Positions 25,261 to 33,950 of a DNA stretch of 64,000 nt are shown here, one piece after another. The notes below the pieces were generated by a model, which worked only from the letters and a program-made list of their open reading frames with translations, was not told the origin of the DNA and searched no databases. The position numbers and the translations under genes were made by a program. Origin of the DNA: PALSA-1296 sp037143335 (GTDB taxonomy: Bacteria; Bacteroidota; Ignavibacteria; Palsa-1295). The stretch spans positions 47,579 through 111,578 of the forward strand of contig JBAWZA010000010.1 of the NCBI GenBank assembly GCA_037143335.1, given 5' to 3'. Every line of letters starts with the position of its first letter. Positions within the stretch are counted from its first letter, which is position 1.

Positions 25261-26232
25261 CTACGCATCCGCAAGGGTAGGCGATTCGATTTCGTCGTCT
25301 TGTTCGAGTTCTTTCTTGGCAAGAGCGAGTTCAGGGAAACACTTCTCATCGGCGATGGACTTAGCCAAGTATTCAGCCCAGTTTGTTTCGCCGGTGCCTC
25401 TGGGAGCTTTGGCAAGGTGTTTTGCGGCTGAGCGTAGATGAGCGGTTTTCCAGCCGATGATCAATAGATCTAGCTTAATACATTCATCCGCTAAATCACG
25501 TAAGCGCGAAGCACTCGCAGATGAAAATTGAAGGAACTGCGAATAAAAGTCTTTAGGATTGGTACGGCTCAGATTCAGCGTTTCGGCAACAACTTTTTCG
25601 AATGCAAACCTGAGCGAATTCGGTTCGCGCTTCCCGTACATTTCATTCAGCCAAGAGAGGTGTTTCTCTTTAAAGTTTAGTAGTGTAAGAGTCGGTTCAC
25701 CAGTGGATTTATCACGCGCGGCACGCTCCCAATAGAATGTATTATCCTCGCCACGTATGGATTTACGGTCAAGACCCGTCAGAATTTCAATCGCACGGAA
25801 TTGAGCGGATTGGAAACCACTCGACGCACCGAATGCTTTACGAAACTCCATGAACTCATCTGTACTCAATCCATCAATGAGCACATCGAAGCTCTGGGTG
25901 AGATGCCCAAAAATTCTATTAATTTTCACGACTGCATGAATCGCTCCGCTAATATCCGGTGGAGATAGAAGTAAGCAATTTATTGCACCCTTCATTTCGT
26001 GAAGGATAAGCCTGAACCACAGTTCGGTCTGCTGGTGATAAATCATAAACGTCAACTCGTCATGGTAAGGAGTCAACGGTTGCTGAATAGAGAGGAGTGT
26101 GTCTATCCGGATATAGTCATCATAAGTGAGTTCGCGTCGTATTGCCGCACCCTCGACATAGTCAGCTGCGCGTTCGCCATAGCGGGCTGTGAGTTTGGTA
26201 AGTGCTTCGGTAAGTTTATGGTTTTCTGGCAT
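25261..26232 (-). CDS. kynA: Tryptophan 2,3-dioxygenase family protein
   Basis: This 323-residue haem protein matches TDO, which opens the indole ring of L-tryptophan with O2 to give N-formylkynurenine. HDELTFMIYHQQTELWFRL includes His66, the counterpart of the active-site His55 of the Xanthomonas enzyme. FRKAFGASSGFQSAQFR is the TDO substrate-binding signature. A C-terminal WKTAHLRSAAKHL supplies a candidate proximal haem His, before RGTGETNWAEYL. The remaining kynurenine-pathway genes are not in the window. It follows L-lysine 6-transaminase by 28 bases in the same direction, so the pair is probably cotranscribed. Confidence 0.88.
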   Translation of the reverse strand: MPENHKLTEALTKLTARYGERAADYVEGAAIRRELTYDDYIRIDTLLSIQQPLTPYHDELTFMIYHQQTELWFRLILHEMKGAINCLLLSPPDISGAIHAVVKINRIFGHLTQSFDVLIDGLSTDEFMEFRKAFGASSGFQSAQFRAIEILTGLDRKSIRGEDNTFYWERAARDKSTGEPTLTLLNFKEKHLSWLNEMYGKREPNSLRFAFEKVVAETLNLSRTNPKDFYSQFLQFSSASASRLRDLADECIKLDLLIIGWKTAHLRSAAKHLAKAPRGTGETNWAEYLAKSIADEKCFPELALAKKELEQDDEIESPTLADA

Positions 26233-26272
26233 TATTTATACATTTGTCTGTGCGGTGAGCACCTTGTCCGGA

Positions 26273-27673
26273 TTAGTAGTCGCGAACGGATAGCTCTTTG
26301 AGTTGTTCGCGGATCACTTTTAATCCGAGATCAATTTCTTCGCGGGTGATATTAAGCGCTGGACGGAAACGAATAGAGCGATCGCCACAGCCAATTACTA
26401 TAAGTCCTTCGTCGTAACATTTTTGTTTGAGCACGTCGCGCATTTGCGCTTCTTCGAGTGTGAATGCGCACAGGAGTCCTAAACCCCGAGAGTTCGATAC
26501 GATATTCGGAAATTCTGATTCGAATTTTTTCAATTCTGCAATGAGGTACTCTCCCTGGATTCGTGCATTCTCGACAAGATGTTCTTCTGCTATAATTTCA
26601 AGATATTTTTGTGCGCGGATCATATCAACCAGATTTCCTCCCCAAGTCGAGTTGATACGGCTCGATTTCATAAAGACATTATCATGCGCTTCGTCTATTC
26701 TTCGTGAGGCAAGTAAACCGCAGACTTGCATCTTCTTCCCGAATGTCATGATATCCGGTTTCACAAAGTGCTGGTGTGCCCACATCTTCCCCGTGATGCC
26801 TACACCTGTTTGCACTTCGTCAAAAATGAGTATCGCATCATTTTCATCCGCGAGTTGCCTGAGCGATCTGAGAAATCTCTGACTAAAATGATTGTCACCA
26901 CCTTCACCTTGAATTGGTTCAATGATGATTGCTGCAATTTGATCAGGGTAGTTTGTGAAGGCTTCCTTCATCTGCTTGATAGACCGATCCTCATCTATGA
27001 ATGCTTGAGCTTGATTTGCATCGTTGAGAGGGAAGTGAAGAACTGGTGCGTCAATTCTTGGCCAATCCTTAAACTTGGGATAGTAGAGCGTTTTGGTTGG
27101 GTCAGTGTTTGTTAACGACAAGCCGTATCCATTACGTCCGTGGAAGGCATGTGTGAAGTGTAAGACTAAATGACCACGTTCTTGAGTATAACCCTTTACA
27201 AAGTTTTTCCGGACTTTCCAGTCGAATGCAACCTTCACAGCATTCTCGATCGCGGCACTTCCACCTTCGATCATGAACAAGTGTGGGAGATATTCAGGGA
27301 TGGCGACTCGGCTAAAAGTCTCAACAAATTCTGCCATCTCGACAGTGTAGGCGTCGGAGCTTGAAGGTTTGTTTATAGCGGCACGAAGTAAGCGTTGCTT
27401 GAATGCCGAATCCAGCATTTTCGGATGATTCAATCCAACCGGTCCAGAGGCGAAGAATGTGAAAAAATCGAGAAATTTCTTGCCGGTACGAGCATCATAA
27501 ATCCAGTTTCCTTGCGATTGCTCAAGATCAACCACCAAATCGAATCCGTCCACTAACATGTGTTTAGCAAGGACTTCATGCACCTTTTCTGCCTGGATGT
27601 GGACAGGTTGAGCCTCATAGACACTGAAGGTCTGGGAAGGAACAATACTCCCTATTTCATAACTTGTTGACAT
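26273..27673 (-). CDS. lat: L-lysine 6-transaminase
   Basis: A 466-residue class III PLP aminotransferase. LAT moves the epsilon-amino group of lysine to 2-oxoglutarate, giving 2-aminoadipate 6-semialdehyde. Family features are the N-terminal HMLVDGFDLVVDLEQSQG, FFTFFASGPVGLNHPKM, the acidic FDEVQTGVGITGKMWAH and the PLP-lysine region MTFGKKMQVCGLLAS. These fit LAT better than ornithine or acetylornithine aminotransferase. It heads the unit with tryptophan 2,3-dioxygenase and is divergent from ispE across about 100 bases. No aminoadipate-semialdehyde dehydrogenase is adjacent; the aldehyde dehydrogenase at 45838 looks proline-related. Confidence 0.88.
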   Translation of the reverse strand: MSTSYEIGSIVPSQTFSVYEAQPVHIQAEKVHEVLAKHMLVDGFDLVVDLEQSQGNWIYDARTGKKFLDFFTFFASGPVGLNHPKMLDSAFKQRLLRAAINKPSSSDAYTVEMAEFVETFSRVAIPEYLPHLFMIEGGSAAIENAVKVAFDWKVRKNFVKGYTQERGHLVLHFTHAFHGRNGYGLSLTNTDPTKTLYYPKFKDWPRIDAPVLHFPLNDANQAQAFIDEDRSIKQMKEAFTNYPDQIAAIIIEPIQGEGGDNHFSQRFLRSLRQLADENDAILIFDEVQTGVGITGKMWAHQHFVKPDIMTFGKKMQVCGLLASRRIDEAHDNVFMKSSRINSTWGGNLVDMIRAQKYLEIIAEEHLVENARIQGEYLIAELKKFESEFPNIVSNSRGLGLLCAFTLEEAQMRDVLKQKCYDEGLIVIGCGDRSIRFRPALNITREEIDLGLKVIREQLKELSVRDY

Positions 27674-27771
27674 ATTCGCGCTTGTTTTCGAGATTATTAG
27701 AACAAGTTAAAACGGCATTGCGTTTTAGTGGTATCATTTAGGATAAACCAATCCGAGCAGTTCACCCAGTC

Positions 27772-28617
27772 ATGACACAGCAATTCATCTCACCGTGTAA
27801 AATTAATCTGGGACTTGAGGTACTTCGCAAACGAGCCGATGGGTACCACGAACTCAACACTGTTTTTTTGAAAGTTCAAGCGCCACACGATACACTGCAC
27901 ATCCAAGAGTCGAATTCATTTCTTTTTACCTCTAACGACACAAATATCCCGACGAATGATGACAATCTCGTCGTTCGGGCATTTAAACTTTGTGCGCTCG
28001 AGTCTAGTAACCAATTACCCAACGTTCATATTCACCTTGAAAAGCAGATTCCGACAGGTGCAGGATTGGGTGGGGGTTCTGGTGATGCCGCGACTGCGAT
28101 AAAGATGTATTCTTCATGTGTGAGGGAGTTAACATCAGTACAGCAATTTGAAATTGCAAAAAGACTCGGGGCCGACGTGCCATTTTTTTTACAAGAAGAC
28201 ACAGCAATGGTCGCTGGTGGTATTGGTGATATTCTTACCCCGATAACATTTGCATTAAATCATCCTTTACTTATTGTCTCTCTTAAACAATTACCGATTT
28301 CAACTGCCGATGCGTACTCAAAGTTAAGATTGATTGAACACCGATTGCCTACTGAACTAACTAGAATTATCCAAAGCAAACCCGTTTCGGATTGGCGAGA
28401 CAGAATTATCAATGATTTCGAAGAGGTCGCATTTGGGATTCATCCAATTTTGAAACCGTTAAAAAGTTCACTATACCGCTACGGTGCTGCGTTTGCTTTG
28501 ATGAGCGGGAGTGGCTCAGCGTTTTTTGCTATCTTTGAAAGTCAGGAGGTACTCATGGATGCACATGAAAAAATATTAATAGAGTATCCAAGCGCGTCCG
28601 TGTATCATTCGGTTTAG
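27772..28617 (+). CDS. ispE: 4-diphosphocytidyl-2-C-methyl-D-erythritol kinase
   Basis: IspE phosphorylates CDP-ME in the MEP (non-mevalonate) route to isoprenoids. The 281-residue GHMP kinase has the substrate-binding SPCKINLGLEVLRKRADGYH near the N-terminus, the ATP-binding loop PTGAGLGGGSGDAATA, and the catalytic aspartate segment RLGADVPFFL. The C-terminal SGSGSAFFAIF is the third GHMP motif. Length and order are standard. It is divergent from lat and followed at 41 bases by a DUF4139 gene on the same strand, with no terminator seen between them. Confidence 0.96.
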   Translation: MTQQFISPCKINLGLEVLRKRADGYHELNTVFLKVQAPHDTLHIQESNSFLFTSNDTNIPTNDDNLVVRAFKLCALESSNQLPNVHIHLEKQIPTGAGLGGGSGDAATAIKMYSSCVRELTSVQQFEIAKRLGADVPFFLQEDTAMVAGGIGDILTPITFALNHPLLIVSLKQLPISTADAYSKLRLIEHRLPTELTRIIQSKPVSDWRDRIINDFEEVAFGIHPILKPLKSSLYRYGAAFALMSGSGSAFFAIFESQEVLMDAHEKILIEYPSASVYHSV

Positions 28618-28658
28618 ATCATTCGTACCACAAACAGAATTAACAAATCTCAGTCTAT

Positions 28659-29999
28659 ATGAAATCACTTTTTATCTCGGTTATTCTCTTCCCTGCATTT
28701 TGCTTCGCTCAAGAGGCAAAGCGGGAGTCTATTGCCTTGACGGTCTATAATAACGACCTCGGAGTTGTTCGAGATGTTCGGTCTTTCGATTTGACCAAAG
28801 GACAGTCGCAAATCAGACTTGTTGATGTGCCTGCGCAAATCGATGCGACTTCAGTGAAGATAACTGCACTAAAGCATCCGCAAAACTTTGAAGTGCTCGA
28901 GCAAAATTTCGAATATGATCTCATCAGCCAAGAGAAGATTCTGAATAAATTTATTGACAAACCAATTACACTCACAAATGATAAAGGTGAGAGGATCGAA
29001 GGGACACTACTCGCGTCCCAGCATTTACAGGTGTCACTCTCTTCACCATCCGGGATACTCTTGATTCCGAATATATCTCAATACCGAATATCAGTACCGA
29101 ATTTACCAGGCGGCTTAATTACACGACCTACACTACTATGGGATGTGACTTCAAGTACTACTCTCTCAAATGAGCCACTGGAAGTGCTTTACCAAACGTC
29201 GGGAATTTCCTGGCACGCTGAGTACATCGCAAGTCTCAGTGACGATGAAAAGTCAATTGATTTGACTGGTTGGGCAAGCATTGATAATAAGTGTGGCGCA
29301 ACATTTGAGAATGCGCGAGTAAAATTGGTAGCGGGTGACGTGAATGCTGTTACTCCACAGCCGACCATTCGCAGAAAGACTTTTGCAATGATGGCAGCTG
29401 ATGAGACTGCTTCGGTTCAAGAACGAATCCTTGCAGAGTATCACCTCTACGACCTAGGGAGAAGCACAACGATAAAGGATAATGAAATCAAACAGTTGTC
29501 GCTTCTGAATGCTTCGAATATTACGGCCACAAAACATTATACGTATCACGGCGACAAGAATGTGGAAGTAACTTATGATGTGATGAATTCTACAACGAAT
29601 AACCTCGGAATGCCATTGCCCGCAGGTACGATACGGATGATGAAAAAAGATAAAGATGGCACATCTCAGTTCATCGGCGAAGATAGAATCACACATACCC
29701 CACGTGATGAAAAGATTACTATCAAAACAGGCAATGCTTTCGATTTGCTGGGTGAACGAACAGTTACGGAGTCGAAGAATAACGAGCATTCTACTCGACA
29801 GACAATCGTCTTGTTAGTAAAAAATAGAAAGAAAGAATCGGTTACGATTGATGCAATCGAAAATGTTGGCGGCAATGCCGAGATAATCAAATCATCAATG
29901 GAGTACGAGAAGAAGAATGCAAATGAAATTATCTTTCATGTCCCAGTCTCAGCGGGCAGCGTTCAGAAGGTAGAATTTACTGTTTTACAAACTTGGTAG
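28659..29999 (+). CDS. Secreted DUF4139 domain protein
   Basis: The 446-residue product has a signal peptide (MKSLFISVILFPAFCFAQ). The mature part shows DUF4139 hallmarks: LTVYNNDLGVVRDVRSFDL at the start, a central YQTSGISWHAEYIASL with a WASIDNKCGATFENARVKLVAGDVN-type segment (split as GWASIDNKCG and FENARVKLVAGD), and a C-terminal RQTIVLLVKNRKKESVTI. The fold is an all-beta exported domain; eukaryotic and bacterial homologues are called mucoidy-inhibitor-like, but no reaction is known. It converges on the beta-CASP hydrolase gene with 9 bases between stops. Confidence 0.88.
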   Translation: MKSLFISVILFPAFCFAQEAKRESIALTVYNNDLGVVRDVRSFDLTKGQSQIRLVDVPAQIDATSVKITALKHPQNFEVLEQNFEYDLISQEKILNKFIDKPITLTNDKGERIEGTLLASQHLQVSLSSPSGILLIPNISQYRISVPNLPGGLITRPTLLWDVTSSTTLSNEPLEVLYQTSGISWHAEYIASLSDDEKSIDLTGWASIDNKCGATFENARVKLVAGDVNAVTPQPTIRRKTFAMMAADETASVQERILAEYHLYDLGRSTTIKDNEIKQLSLLNASNITATKHYTYHGDKNVEVTYDVMNSTTNNLGMPLPAGTIRMMKKDKDGTSQFIGEDRITHTPRDEKITIKTGNAFDLLGERTVTESKNNEHSTRQTIVLLVKNRKKESVTIDAIENVGGNAEIIKSSMEYEKKNANEIIFHVPVSAGSVQKVEFTVLQTW

Positions 30000-30008
30000 A
30001 ATCTACGA

Positions 30009-31415
30009 TTAAACTAACGACTCAAGGTTGATTGCCTGCCCTAAGTGTGGCATTTCAACTGTCCAGTGAAGTTCAGCTTCGATCTTTGCCTTGAGTGCAA
30101 TGCGTGCTTGATCTTCACCGTGAGTAAGGAAAACCTTTTTCGGAGGCTTGGGCATTGACTTTAGCCAGTCCAAAATCTCGTCCTGGTCGGCGTGTCCACT
30201 GTATGAATTCAGTGTCTGAATCCGTGCTTTCACTTCAACTTGTGCTCCGTGAATGTTCACATACTTTGCGCCTTCAAGAAGGACTCTACCAAGCGTGCCT
30301 TCGGCTTGATATCCTGTCAAAAGTACAATCGTGTCTGCATTTGGTAAACGATTGGCGAGGTGATGCATAATCCGACCACCAGTTGCCATTCCACTTGCGC
30401 TGATAATGATTGCCGGACCAGTGAGACTATTAAGCCGCTTTGAATCTTCCACTCCTTTTGTGAATTTAAGTGATTGAAATCTCAACGGATTCTTGTCTGG
30501 CTCATTCAATTCCTCATTTGTATATATATGCTCGTCAGGGAATTTGTCATAGACGTCGGTCACTCCCGTTGCCATGGGTGAGTCAATAATTGTTTGAATG
30601 ATGGGAATCTCTTCGTCGCGCATCAGTGCGTTCAAACAGAAGAGCAACTCTTGGGAGCGATCAACCGCGAACGCAGGTATGAGCAACGTGCTCTTTGTCT
30701 TGATTGCCTCCAAGACAACGTCGCGAAGTTCGTTTTTGGGATCAATCGACTTGTGCAATCTATCTCCATAAGTTGATTCGCAAACGACGTAATCTGCTTG
30801 TGGTGCATCATCTTTAGGCTTGAGATAAATCGGACTCCGCCGGCCAATGTCACCCGAAAAAAGGATGCTTATTGGCTCTCTGTCATCATAGCGTTTTTCG
30901 ATTCTGATTGAGCACGAGCCAAGAATATGTCCAGCATTTGAATATTCGGCAGAAATATTATCCGGTAATATTTTTTTCTTGTATCTCTGAACTGGTTGAA
31001 ACAGGGAGAGAGTATCTTCTGCGTCTGCAGAAGTATAGAGTGGGATTGCTGGTTTATGTCTTGACCAGCCGTGATGGTTCGCGTTCTTGGCATCCTCTTC
31101 TTGGAGTTTTGCCGAATCCCTCAAGACGTAACCAGCAATTTCTATCGTTTCCTCGGTAGCAAAAATCGGTCCTCGGTATCCATCCTTCACAACATGCGGA
31201 AGAAATCCAACATGATCCAAATGTGCATGTGTGATGAGGATATTCCCAATCGCCCCAATAGGAATTGCGAGTGGAAGTCTGTTCATTTGGCTTAGCTCTG
31301 GTGGACCTTGGAATAAACCACAGTCAAGTAAAAAGCCGCGAGAGGTTGAAGAATAGACAAAATATTTTGAACCGGTAACTTGACCAGCGGCTCCTAAAAA
31401 ATGGATGTTCAGCAT
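30009..31415 (-). CDS. Metallo-beta-lactamase/beta-CASP ribonuclease-like hydrolase
   Basis: This 468-residue protein has the MBL signature ITHAHLDHVGF (His63, His65, Asp67, His68) and later metal ligands in NAGHILGSC and FSGDIGR. The beta-CASP insert follows (PAFAVDRSQELLFCL), then SASGMATGGRIMHHLA and a C-terminal RNA-specificity (RMMBL) segment HADQDEILDWLKSMPKPPKKVFLTHGE, in two parts. It matches the CPSF73-like family of zinc-dependent RNases in bacteria. It is the last gene after rsfS, 24 bases downstream, which suggests an RNA-metabolism setting. The precise substrate is unknown. Confidence 0.92.
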   Translation of the reverse strand: MLNIHFLGAAGQVTGSKYFVYSSTSRGFLLDCGLFQGPPELSQMNRLPLAIPIGAIGNILITHAHLDHVGFLPHVVKDGYRGPIFATEETIEIAGYVLRDSAKLQEEDAKNANHHGWSRHKPAIPLYTSADAEDTLSLFQPVQRYKKKILPDNISAEYSNAGHILGSCSIRIEKRYDDREPISILFSGDIGRRSPIYLKPKDDAPQADYVVCESTYGDRLHKSIDPKNELRDVVLEAIKTKSTLLIPAFAVDRSQELLFCLNALMRDEEIPIIQTIIDSPMATGVTDVYDKFPDEHIYTNEELNEPDKNPLRFQSLKFTKGVEDSKRLNSLTGPAIIISASGMATGGRIMHHLANRLPNADTIVLLTGYQAEGTLGRVLLEGAKYVNIHGAQVEVKARIQTLNSYSGHADQDEILDWLKSMPKPPKKVFLTHGEDQARIALKAKIEAELHWTVEMPHLGQAINLESLV

Positions 31416-31439
31416 GGCGTTCCTCCAATGTGTCTTGAA

Positions 31440-31931
31440 TTATTCTGCAGTTTTTTTCTTCCGTTTGGTCGGGACTTTGTCCTCAACTATTTCAGTTGGA
31501 GCATCACCCCAAAGCCGTTCGAGATGGTAGAACTCTCTGGCAGTTTCCTGAAAAATATGCACGACTACATCGACGAAGTCAACAATGACCCAGTTGAGTG
31601 TATCCCAGCCTTCGCTCTTCCACGGTTTGACTCCTCGTTCGCGCAATTTATTTAAGATATTTTCTGCGATTGCTTTTACCTGCATATCACTTGAACCAGA
31701 AGCAATGACGAAATAATCTGCGAATGAGGTGATGGTACGGACATCAAGAATTTTTATATTAGTTGCTTTTTTCTCCAAACCAAACTCTGCCGCAGCCAGG
31801 GCGATGAGTTTATTTAATTCAGGCTCGGGCTTCGGCGCAGGACGCTTACGCGGAGCCTTCGGCTTTGCAGGGGCAGTTTTTTTTGTCGCAGTCTTAGCGA
31901 CAGTACTTTTCTTGGTCGGTGTCTTTGCCAT
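31440..31931 (-). CDS. rsfS: Ribosome silencing factor RsfS with basic N-terminal tail
   Basis: RsfS binds ribosomal protein L14 and blocks subunit joining when nutrients are scarce. Residues 45-150 form the Oligomerization/RsfS domain: ALAAAEFGLEKKATNIKILD, TSFADYFVIASGSSDMQVKA, then WVIVDFVDVVVHIFQETAREFYHLERLWGD in pieces. Unusually, residues 1-40 are a Lys/Ala/Pro/Thr tail (TPTKKSTVAKTATKKTAPAK), like that on the DksA-like protein at 24428-25150; typical RsfS lacks it. It sits in a compact operon between a LytR_C protein (7 bases) and the beta-CASP hydrolase. Confidence 0.93.
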   Translation of the reverse strand: MAKTPTKKSTVAKTATKKTAPAKPKAPRKRPAPKPEPELNKLIALAAAEFGLEKKATNIKILDVRTITSFADYFVIASGSSDMQVKAIAENILNKLRERGVKPWKSEGWDTLNWVIVDFVDVVVHIFQETAREFYHLERLWGDAPTEIVEDKVPTKRKKKTAE

Positions 31932-31938
31932 TGTGAGG

Positions 31939-32451
31939 TTATTTCATTGGGCTTGTGGTTAAATAGTCTTTTCCGATGACTACGGCAGCATCAACAAATG
32001 CATTCGAGTCCGGTTCATGAGTAATGCGCATTGGACTGATTCCGAGTGCGTAGGCGATCTTTTGTGCTGATGCCGTATCAGAAACTTTATCTATGATGAA
32101 CGTATGTTCGATGTCCTTTTCTTTGTAATTAGTCATTTCGACAACATCGAATTTTCTTGCCCTCAAAAAGTCAGTAAATATTCTTGCAACGTTGGCAGTA
32201 CCTGATCCATTGAGTACATTCACTTGAATATGTTCGCCTGCTCGTACTAACAAATCATTTCGCTCTCGGGTACTCGAAACTGGTGGCTTGATCCACATCC
32301 TGCTTATAAATTGCCAACCGAGTAAAAGTACTATGAATGCTGATGCCCCTAAGAGTAACCACATCATTAACGAACGAATTTTTTCGGAGCGACTTTTGGC
32401 CGGACTTTTCGAACGGAATGGTTTGGGGATGCGGAGTCGGAAATTTGCCAA
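31939..32451 (-). CDS. LytR C-terminal domain membrane protein
   Basis: The 170-residue protein has a basic cytoplasmic start (KPFRSKSPAKSRSEKIR), one membrane helix at about residues 29-50 (MMWLLLGASAFIVLLLGWQF), and an external LytR_C domain beginning IQVNVLNGSGTANVARIF. LytR_C is found alone or fused to LCP wall-polymer ligases; here no LCP domain is present. Bacteroidota place such genes directly before rsfS, as here. The molecular role is unknown; cell-envelope binding is an inference. Confidence 0.88.
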   Translation of the reverse strand: MANFRLRIPKPFRSKSPAKSRSEKIRSLMMWLLLGASAFIVLLLGWQFISRMWIKPPVSSTRERNDLLVRAGEHIQVNVLNGSGTANVARIFTDFLRARKFDVVEMTNYKEKDIEHTFIIDKVSDTASAQKIAYALGISPMRITHEPDSNAFVDAAVVIGKDYLTTSPMK

Positions 32452-32460
32452 GTGCGACAG

Positions 32461-32952
32461 TTAACGCAGAGGTGAAAACAAACTACGGTCCGAGGCAAAC
32501 GGAGAGTAGTACGATGAGTAGGGAAGTCCGTTATATTCAATCCTCATAAAAGTATGCTCTCCCATTTTCCAATCCAGTCGAGCGCTTGAAAGGTAGATGC
32601 CATTAATGCTTTTTTGAAATTGCGTACCGAGCGTGCTAAACGGAGAATATACTGCTGATACATCCGCAGAAATCGCCAAATTATCTGCTGTCTGGTATGC
32701 AAATGTGTTGGTGAACATTCCCAAACTCGTTGATTGCCCGCCACCAGTCATAAATGACATCGTGTAAGTTTGGTGCATACTCAATCGCATCGGGTCGAAG
32801 AGAGACGAAAAGATATTCTCGCCATGATTCGACATCGCACCAATCGTCGAAGTGGGTTTATCTTGCTCTGAAATTCCAGTCTCCGGACGGAACTGAGCCA
32901 AAGCTATACTTGCTACGAGGGAAAGAAAAACGATTATAAAAAACGTTTTCAT
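32461..32952 (-). CDS. Small exported protein, unknown function
   Basis: From the ATG at 32952 it is 163 residues with a signal peptide (MKTFFIIVFLSLVASIALAQ). The mature part has alternating short strands (MSFMTGGGQSTSLGMFTNTF, then ISADVSAVYSPFSTLG and HTFMRIEYNGLPYSSYYSPF), as in a small outer-membrane or periplasmic beta protein. An earlier in-frame ATG at 32979 would hide the signal. It leads the LytR_C-rsfS-hydrolase set, 9 bases upstream of the LytR_C gene. No family is recognised. Confidence 0.7.
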   Translation of the reverse strand: MKTFFIIVFLSLVASIALAQFRPETGISEQDKPTSTIGAMSNHGENIFSSLFDPMRLSMHQTYTMSFMTGGGQSTSLGMFTNTFAYQTADNLAISADVSAVYSPFSTLGTQFQKSINGIYLSSARLDWKMGEHTFMRIEYNGLPYSSYYSPFASDRSLFSPLR

Positions 32953-33053
32953 GAGTTTATGAATAACAGGTAATGACATACTACTGCTATATCATAATCG
33001 TAAACGAGGGAAAGAAGTTTCTGTTTCCAGATTTTCCGAACAATTCTAAAAGA

Positions 33054-33082
33054 AAAAGGCAGGTCAATATGACCTGCCTTTT
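33054..33082 (-). terminator. Terminator of the coiled-coil lipoprotein gene
   Basis: A perfect 13-bp stem (AAAAGGCAGGTCA, 33054-33066, and TGACCTGCCTTTT, 33070-33082) with a 3-base loop ends in T-runs in both directions. It lies just beyond the stop at 33104 and isolates that gene from the rsfS operon. Confidence 0.9.
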
Positions 33083-33103
33083 CAAAAAATAGCGCTTTAC
33101 GAC

Positions 33104-33742
33104 TTATTTGATAGTCGCGCCAGAACCTCTACGAGTTGTTCCGCCTTCGGCAGGCTTAACAGCATGTTTGGTCATATCCATCTTTGGTGCATCTGGAGGA
33201 GCAGCCTGTGTTTTGCCTGCTGTCTTCTTTGCTGGCTCAGCTTTTTCAGCCGGCTTTGAAGCGTCTGCAGGAGCAGCACCACCTAAGAAAGCTGTGATGT
33301 CAGCACCCAATTTCTTGTGAGCTTCCATGAACATGTTGCAAGAAGAATTACCAGCGGCGATCTGAGCGTCAAGACCTGCGATAGCAGCCTTCAACTGATC
33401 ATTGGTTTCTGTCTTTGCATTGTAGTAAGCATGAATGCTATCCATCATTGCACTTGACTTCGCCATATCGTCATGCTTTTTCATTTCAGCTTTGAAGCCG
33501 TCAACCTTTGCTTGATCTGCACCAGCTTTTGCTGCTGAGTCGAGCTTAGCGGTCCACATTGCATGGTCGCCAATCATTTGCTTGCTGCCGTCTTCCATCA
33601 TTTTCATGAGTTTGTCGGCATCAGCCCTTCTTGAGTTGAAATCGGCGATCAACGCTTCATCTTTCTTTGCGCCACAGCTTGTCAAAATGAAGCTGAGTGC
33701 AACTACTGTCAGTACTGAGAGTATCGAGAGTTGTTTTTTCAT
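33104..33742 (-). CDS. Coiled-coil lipoprotein, unknown function
   Basis: The 212-residue product has a lipoprotein signal with lipobox LTSC (Cys23). Residues 25-150 are Lys/Asp/Ala-rich and helical, with heptad-like spacing (FNSRRADADKLMKMMEDGSK, LKAAIAGLDAQIAAGNSSC), so a periplasmic coiled coil is likely. Residues 150-212 are a Pro/Ala/Lys-rich, probably unstructured tail. It has its own terminator and a -7 box candidate. No family or function is recognised. Confidence 0.8.
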   Translation of the reverse strand: MKKQLSILSVLTVVALSFILTSCGAKKDEALIADFNSRRADADKLMKMMEDGSKQMIGDHAMWTAKLDSAAKAGADQAKVDGFKAEMKKHDDMAKSSAMMDSIHAYYNAKTETNDQLKAAIAGLDAQIAAGNSSCNMFMEAHKKLGADITAFLGGAAPADASKPAEKAEPAKKTAGKTQAAPPDAPKMDMTKHAVKPAEGGTTRRGSGATIK

Positions 33743-33774
33743 TGTAGTAAATAATTTGATTCTAAAACGCTATA

Positions 33775-33782
33775 CAAAAATA
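33775..33782 (-). promoter_or_regulatory. Possible -7 box of the coiled-coil lipoprotein gene
   Basis: The minus strand reads TATTTTTG, matching TAnnTTTG, about 33 bases before the start at 33742. A -33 box would fall inside the tRNA-Lys gene and is not evident, so readthrough from the tRNA promoter is the alternative. Confidence 0.4.
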
Positions 33783-33793
33783 CGAAAATCCTG

Positions 33794-33865
33794 TGACCCC
33801 GGGCGGGCTCGAACCGACGACCCTCTGATTAAAAGTCAGATGCTCTACCACTGAGCTACGGGATC
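33794..33865 (-). tRNA. tRNA-Lys (anticodon TTT)
   Basis: A 72-base cloverleaf on the minus strand. The acceptor stem is GATCCCG with CGGGGTC (one G-U pair) and discriminator A. The D arm is GCTC/GAGC, and the anticodon stem TCTGA/TCAGA encloses loop CTTTTAA, anticodon TTT. The T arm is GTCGG/CCGCC around TTCGAGC and contains one T-C mismatch. CCA is not encoded (the next bases read CAG). It lies between recQ and the lipoprotein gene. Confidence 0.95.
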
Positions 33866-33950
33866 AAAAACGCTTTCTCAGTGTCAGATTGTTCGCCACC
33901 TTGATTGCGGGCGTATAACGCACAACAGCCTGTTCGGGTTTCGTAAAGGT

